Assembly: GCA_014359685.1 (NCBI GenBank)
Contig: JACIYY010000155.1
Location: 1 to 8,235, forward strand
DNA length: 8,235 nt
Direction of reading: 5' to 3'
DNA from: Porphyrobacter sp.
Lineage (GTDB): Bacteria > Pseudomonadota > Alphaproteobacteria > Sphingomonadales > Sphingomonadaceae
In this document: positions 6,911 to 8,235 of the stretch, in pieces
Numbering within the stretch: the stretch's first letter is position 1
Layout of the letters: every line of letters starts with the position of its first letter
Position numbers and translations under genes: made by a program
The notes under the pieces: model-generated
Told to the model about the DNA's origin: nothing
Database searches by the model: none
The model's input: the letters and a program-made list of their open reading frames with translations, nothing else

Positions 6911-7153
6911 CGGCCAGGCGGCCCCCGCCTCGCCCGGCGCCAGGTCGCGCCGGGCGTCGGCATTGGCGAGGTAGCGCCAGCCCTGATGCGCGCGGCGCGG
7001 GCGCGGGTCCACCAGCACCAGTTCGGGCGCGAAGCGGATCTGGCATCGGCCATCGCCGCTCTGCCCGAAGCCGCGGATCCCGGACCGCGCGACCAGCGTG
7101 TGATCGATGATCCAGTAGAGCGATCCGCCCGAACGGCGCCGCGCGCTATCCGG
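6911..7153 (-). pseudogene. Truncated DUF1489-family gene remnant
   Basis: The minus strand reads GGSLYWIIDHTLVARSGIRG, then GDGRCQIRFAPELVLVDPRP and RRAHQGWRYLANADARRDL. This is the core and end of a DUF1489 protein, a family of about 140-150 residues with no known function, found mainly in alphaproteobacteria. The usual N-terminal 55-70 residues are missing: going upstream the frame meets TGA at 7154-7156, inside the 3' end of mgtE, with no start codon before the conserved block. The next in-frame starts (GTG at 7016 and 7010) fall in the middle of the domain. The normal C-terminal tail also seems lost, since beyond about 6914 the frame runs on as the antisense of the RidA gene. I read it as a decayed relic. 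Recognition is from memory of the family consensus. Confidence 0.65.
6931..6956 (+). terminator. Perfect 10-bp hairpin after the RidA gene
   Basis: CGCCCGGCGC (6931-6940) and GCGCCGGGCG (6947-6956) pair perfectly around a 6-base loop, starting 20 bases after the RidA stop and between converging genes. No T-run follows, so any termination would be Rho-assisted or weak. The stem also lies in the DUF1489 remnant, where GC-rich codons could produce it by chance. Confidence 0.4.
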
Positions 7154-8235
7154 TCAGCCCGGTCGCCACCGCCAGCCCGAGAAAGGCGAAGAAGCCCATC
7201 GAATCGGTGATCATCGTCACGAACACGCTGGAGGCGACCGCAGGGTCCTGCCCGATCCGGTCGAACAGCACCGGCACGCAGACCCCGGCAAGGCCCGCGA
7301 CGAGGATGTTGATCACCACCGCCGCCGCGATCACCGCGCCCAGCGCCGGGGAGAACACCAGCGCGGTGGCGATCCCGGTCAGCGCCGCGACGGTGATGCC
7401 GTTCAGCATCGCCACCCTGATCTCCCGCCACAGGATGCGCCGCGTGTTGGAGCGGGTCAGCTGGTTGGTGGCGATGGCGCGCACCGTCACCGCCATGGTC
7501 TGGGTACCGGCATTGCCGCCGATGCTGGCGACGATCGGCATCAGGATAGCGAGCGCCACCAGCGCCTCGATCGCGGCGCCGAACCCGGCGATGATCGAGC
7601 TGGCGACCAGCGCGGTGCCGAGATTGGCGACCAGCCAGCGCACCCGCGCCGAATAGGCATCGCGCAGCGGTTCGTTGATGTCGCCTTCGCCCGCGCCCGA
7701 CAGCAGCAGCGCGTCCTCGCCCGCCTCCTCCTGGATGATGTGGAGGATGTCATCGACCGTCAGCTGCCCGACCAGCCGGCCGCTCTCATCCACCACGGCG
7801 GCGGAAATCAGGCCGTATTTCTGGAACCGGAGGGCGACCTCCTCCTGATCCATGGTCACCGGGATCAGCGCCTGGTCGCGCTTCATCACATCCATCAGCG
7901 GGATGTGGCGCGGGGTGCGCAGGATCCAGCTGAGCTGGCAGGTGCCGACCGGGCGGTGGCGGTGATCGACCACGAACACCTCCCAGAACTCGGTCGGCAG
8001 CTCGTCATGGTCGCGCAGATAATCGATCAGGTCGCCGACGCTCATATGTTCGGGCACCGCCACCAGCTCGCGCTGCATCAGGCGGCCGGCGGTCTCATCG
8101 GGATAAGCGAGCGCGCTTTCGATCGCGGCGCGATCCTCGGGGTCGAGCTCGGCGAGGACCGCGCGCTGGTCCTCGGGCTCCAGATCCTCGATCAGCTGGA
8201 CCGCGTCGTCGGTGTCGAGCTGCTCGGCGATGCCG
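7146..8235 (-). CDS. mgtE: Magnesium transporter MgtE (5' end outside window)
   Basis: The last 362 residues of MgtE, a dimeric Mg2+ channel of the inner membrane gated by cytosolic Mg2+. The visible part begins in the acidic helical N-domain (DTDDAVQLIEDLEPEDQRAV, residues 6-25 of the fragment). It then runs through the CBS pair (about 45-170; YPDETAGRLM leads into CBS1), a connecting helix, and five membrane segments (about 200-360). Channel hallmarks are GGNAGTQT (239-246) and the last segment DPAVASS...TDSMGFF, in which Asp344 corresponds to the ion-binding Asp432 of Thermus MgtE. Acidic residues in the N-domain and CBS are those expected for Mg2+ sensing. The gene ends at TAG 7146-7148. 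It runs towards the RidA gene, and a DUF1489 remnant overlaps its last codons in another frame. The upstream control region, where an Mg2+ riboswitch might be, is outside the window. Confidence 0.97.
   Translation of the reverse strand, partial: GIAEQLDTDDAVQLIEDLEPEDQRAVLAELDPEDRAAIESALAYPDETAGRLMQRELVAVPEHMSVGDLIDYLRDHDELPTEFWEVFVVDHRHRPVGTCQLSWILRTPRHIPLMDVMKRDQALIPVTMDQEEVALRFQKYGLISAAVVDESGRLVGQLTVDDILHIIQEEAGEDALLLSGAGEGDINEPLRDAYSARVRWLVANLGTALVASSIIAGFGAAIEALVALAILMPIVASIGGNAGTQTMAVTVRAIATNQLTRSNTRRILWREIRVAMLNGITVAALTGIATALVFSPALGAVIAAAVVINILVAGLAGVCVPVLFDRIGQDPAVASSVFVTMITDSMGFFAFLGLAVATGLTG

Noticed and set aside
6871..7431. Minus-strand open frame of 186 codons over the mgtE end
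   Set aside because: It is a shifted shadow of mgtE and of the DUF1489 remnant, with no motifs of its own.

Overview
The window reads as chromosomal DNA of a GC-rich alphaproteobacterium, most likely a sphingomonad. Three things point there: strong G/C bias at third codon positions, a large TonB-dependent receptor of the sphingomonad type, and a remnant that I read as DUF1489, a family found mainly in alphaproteobacteria. The genus cannot be fixed from the sequence alone.

Left part (2-1569, + strand): two acyl-CoA dehydrogenase genes in tandem, the first cut by the window edge. Their stop and start codons overlap (TGATG), so they are translationally coupled and may form a heteromeric enzyme. 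A perfect 20-bp palindrome follows directly after the second stop codon. A 347-base gap follows, with a locally AT-richer stretch that is the likely control region of the next genes.

Middle part (1917-6910, + strand): three genes that make sense together. They are a Tat-exported flavin monoamine oxidase, a TonB-dependent outer-membrane receptor and a RidA-family protein with a Sec signal peptide. The likely logic is receptor-mediated uptake of an amine or amino compound, its oxidation to an imine in the periplasm, and imine hydrolysis by an exported RidA. The oxidase frame carries an amber codon (2109-2111) inside its FAD-binding fold, exactly where relatives normally have Tyr, while the other 464 codons downstream remain open. 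As sequenced, the oxidase is therefore a fresh pseudogene, a read-through gene or a base-call error. A strong interrupted hairpin separates the receptor from the RidA gene.

Right part (6911-8235, - strand): the magnesium transporter gene mgtE runs in from the right edge and ends at 7146. Between it and the RidA gene lies a headless and probably tailless piece of a DUF1489 gene. This marks a likely rearrangement junction next to the oxidase/receptor/RidA cassette.

I saw no tRNA, rRNA, CRISPR array, transposase or integrase in the window.
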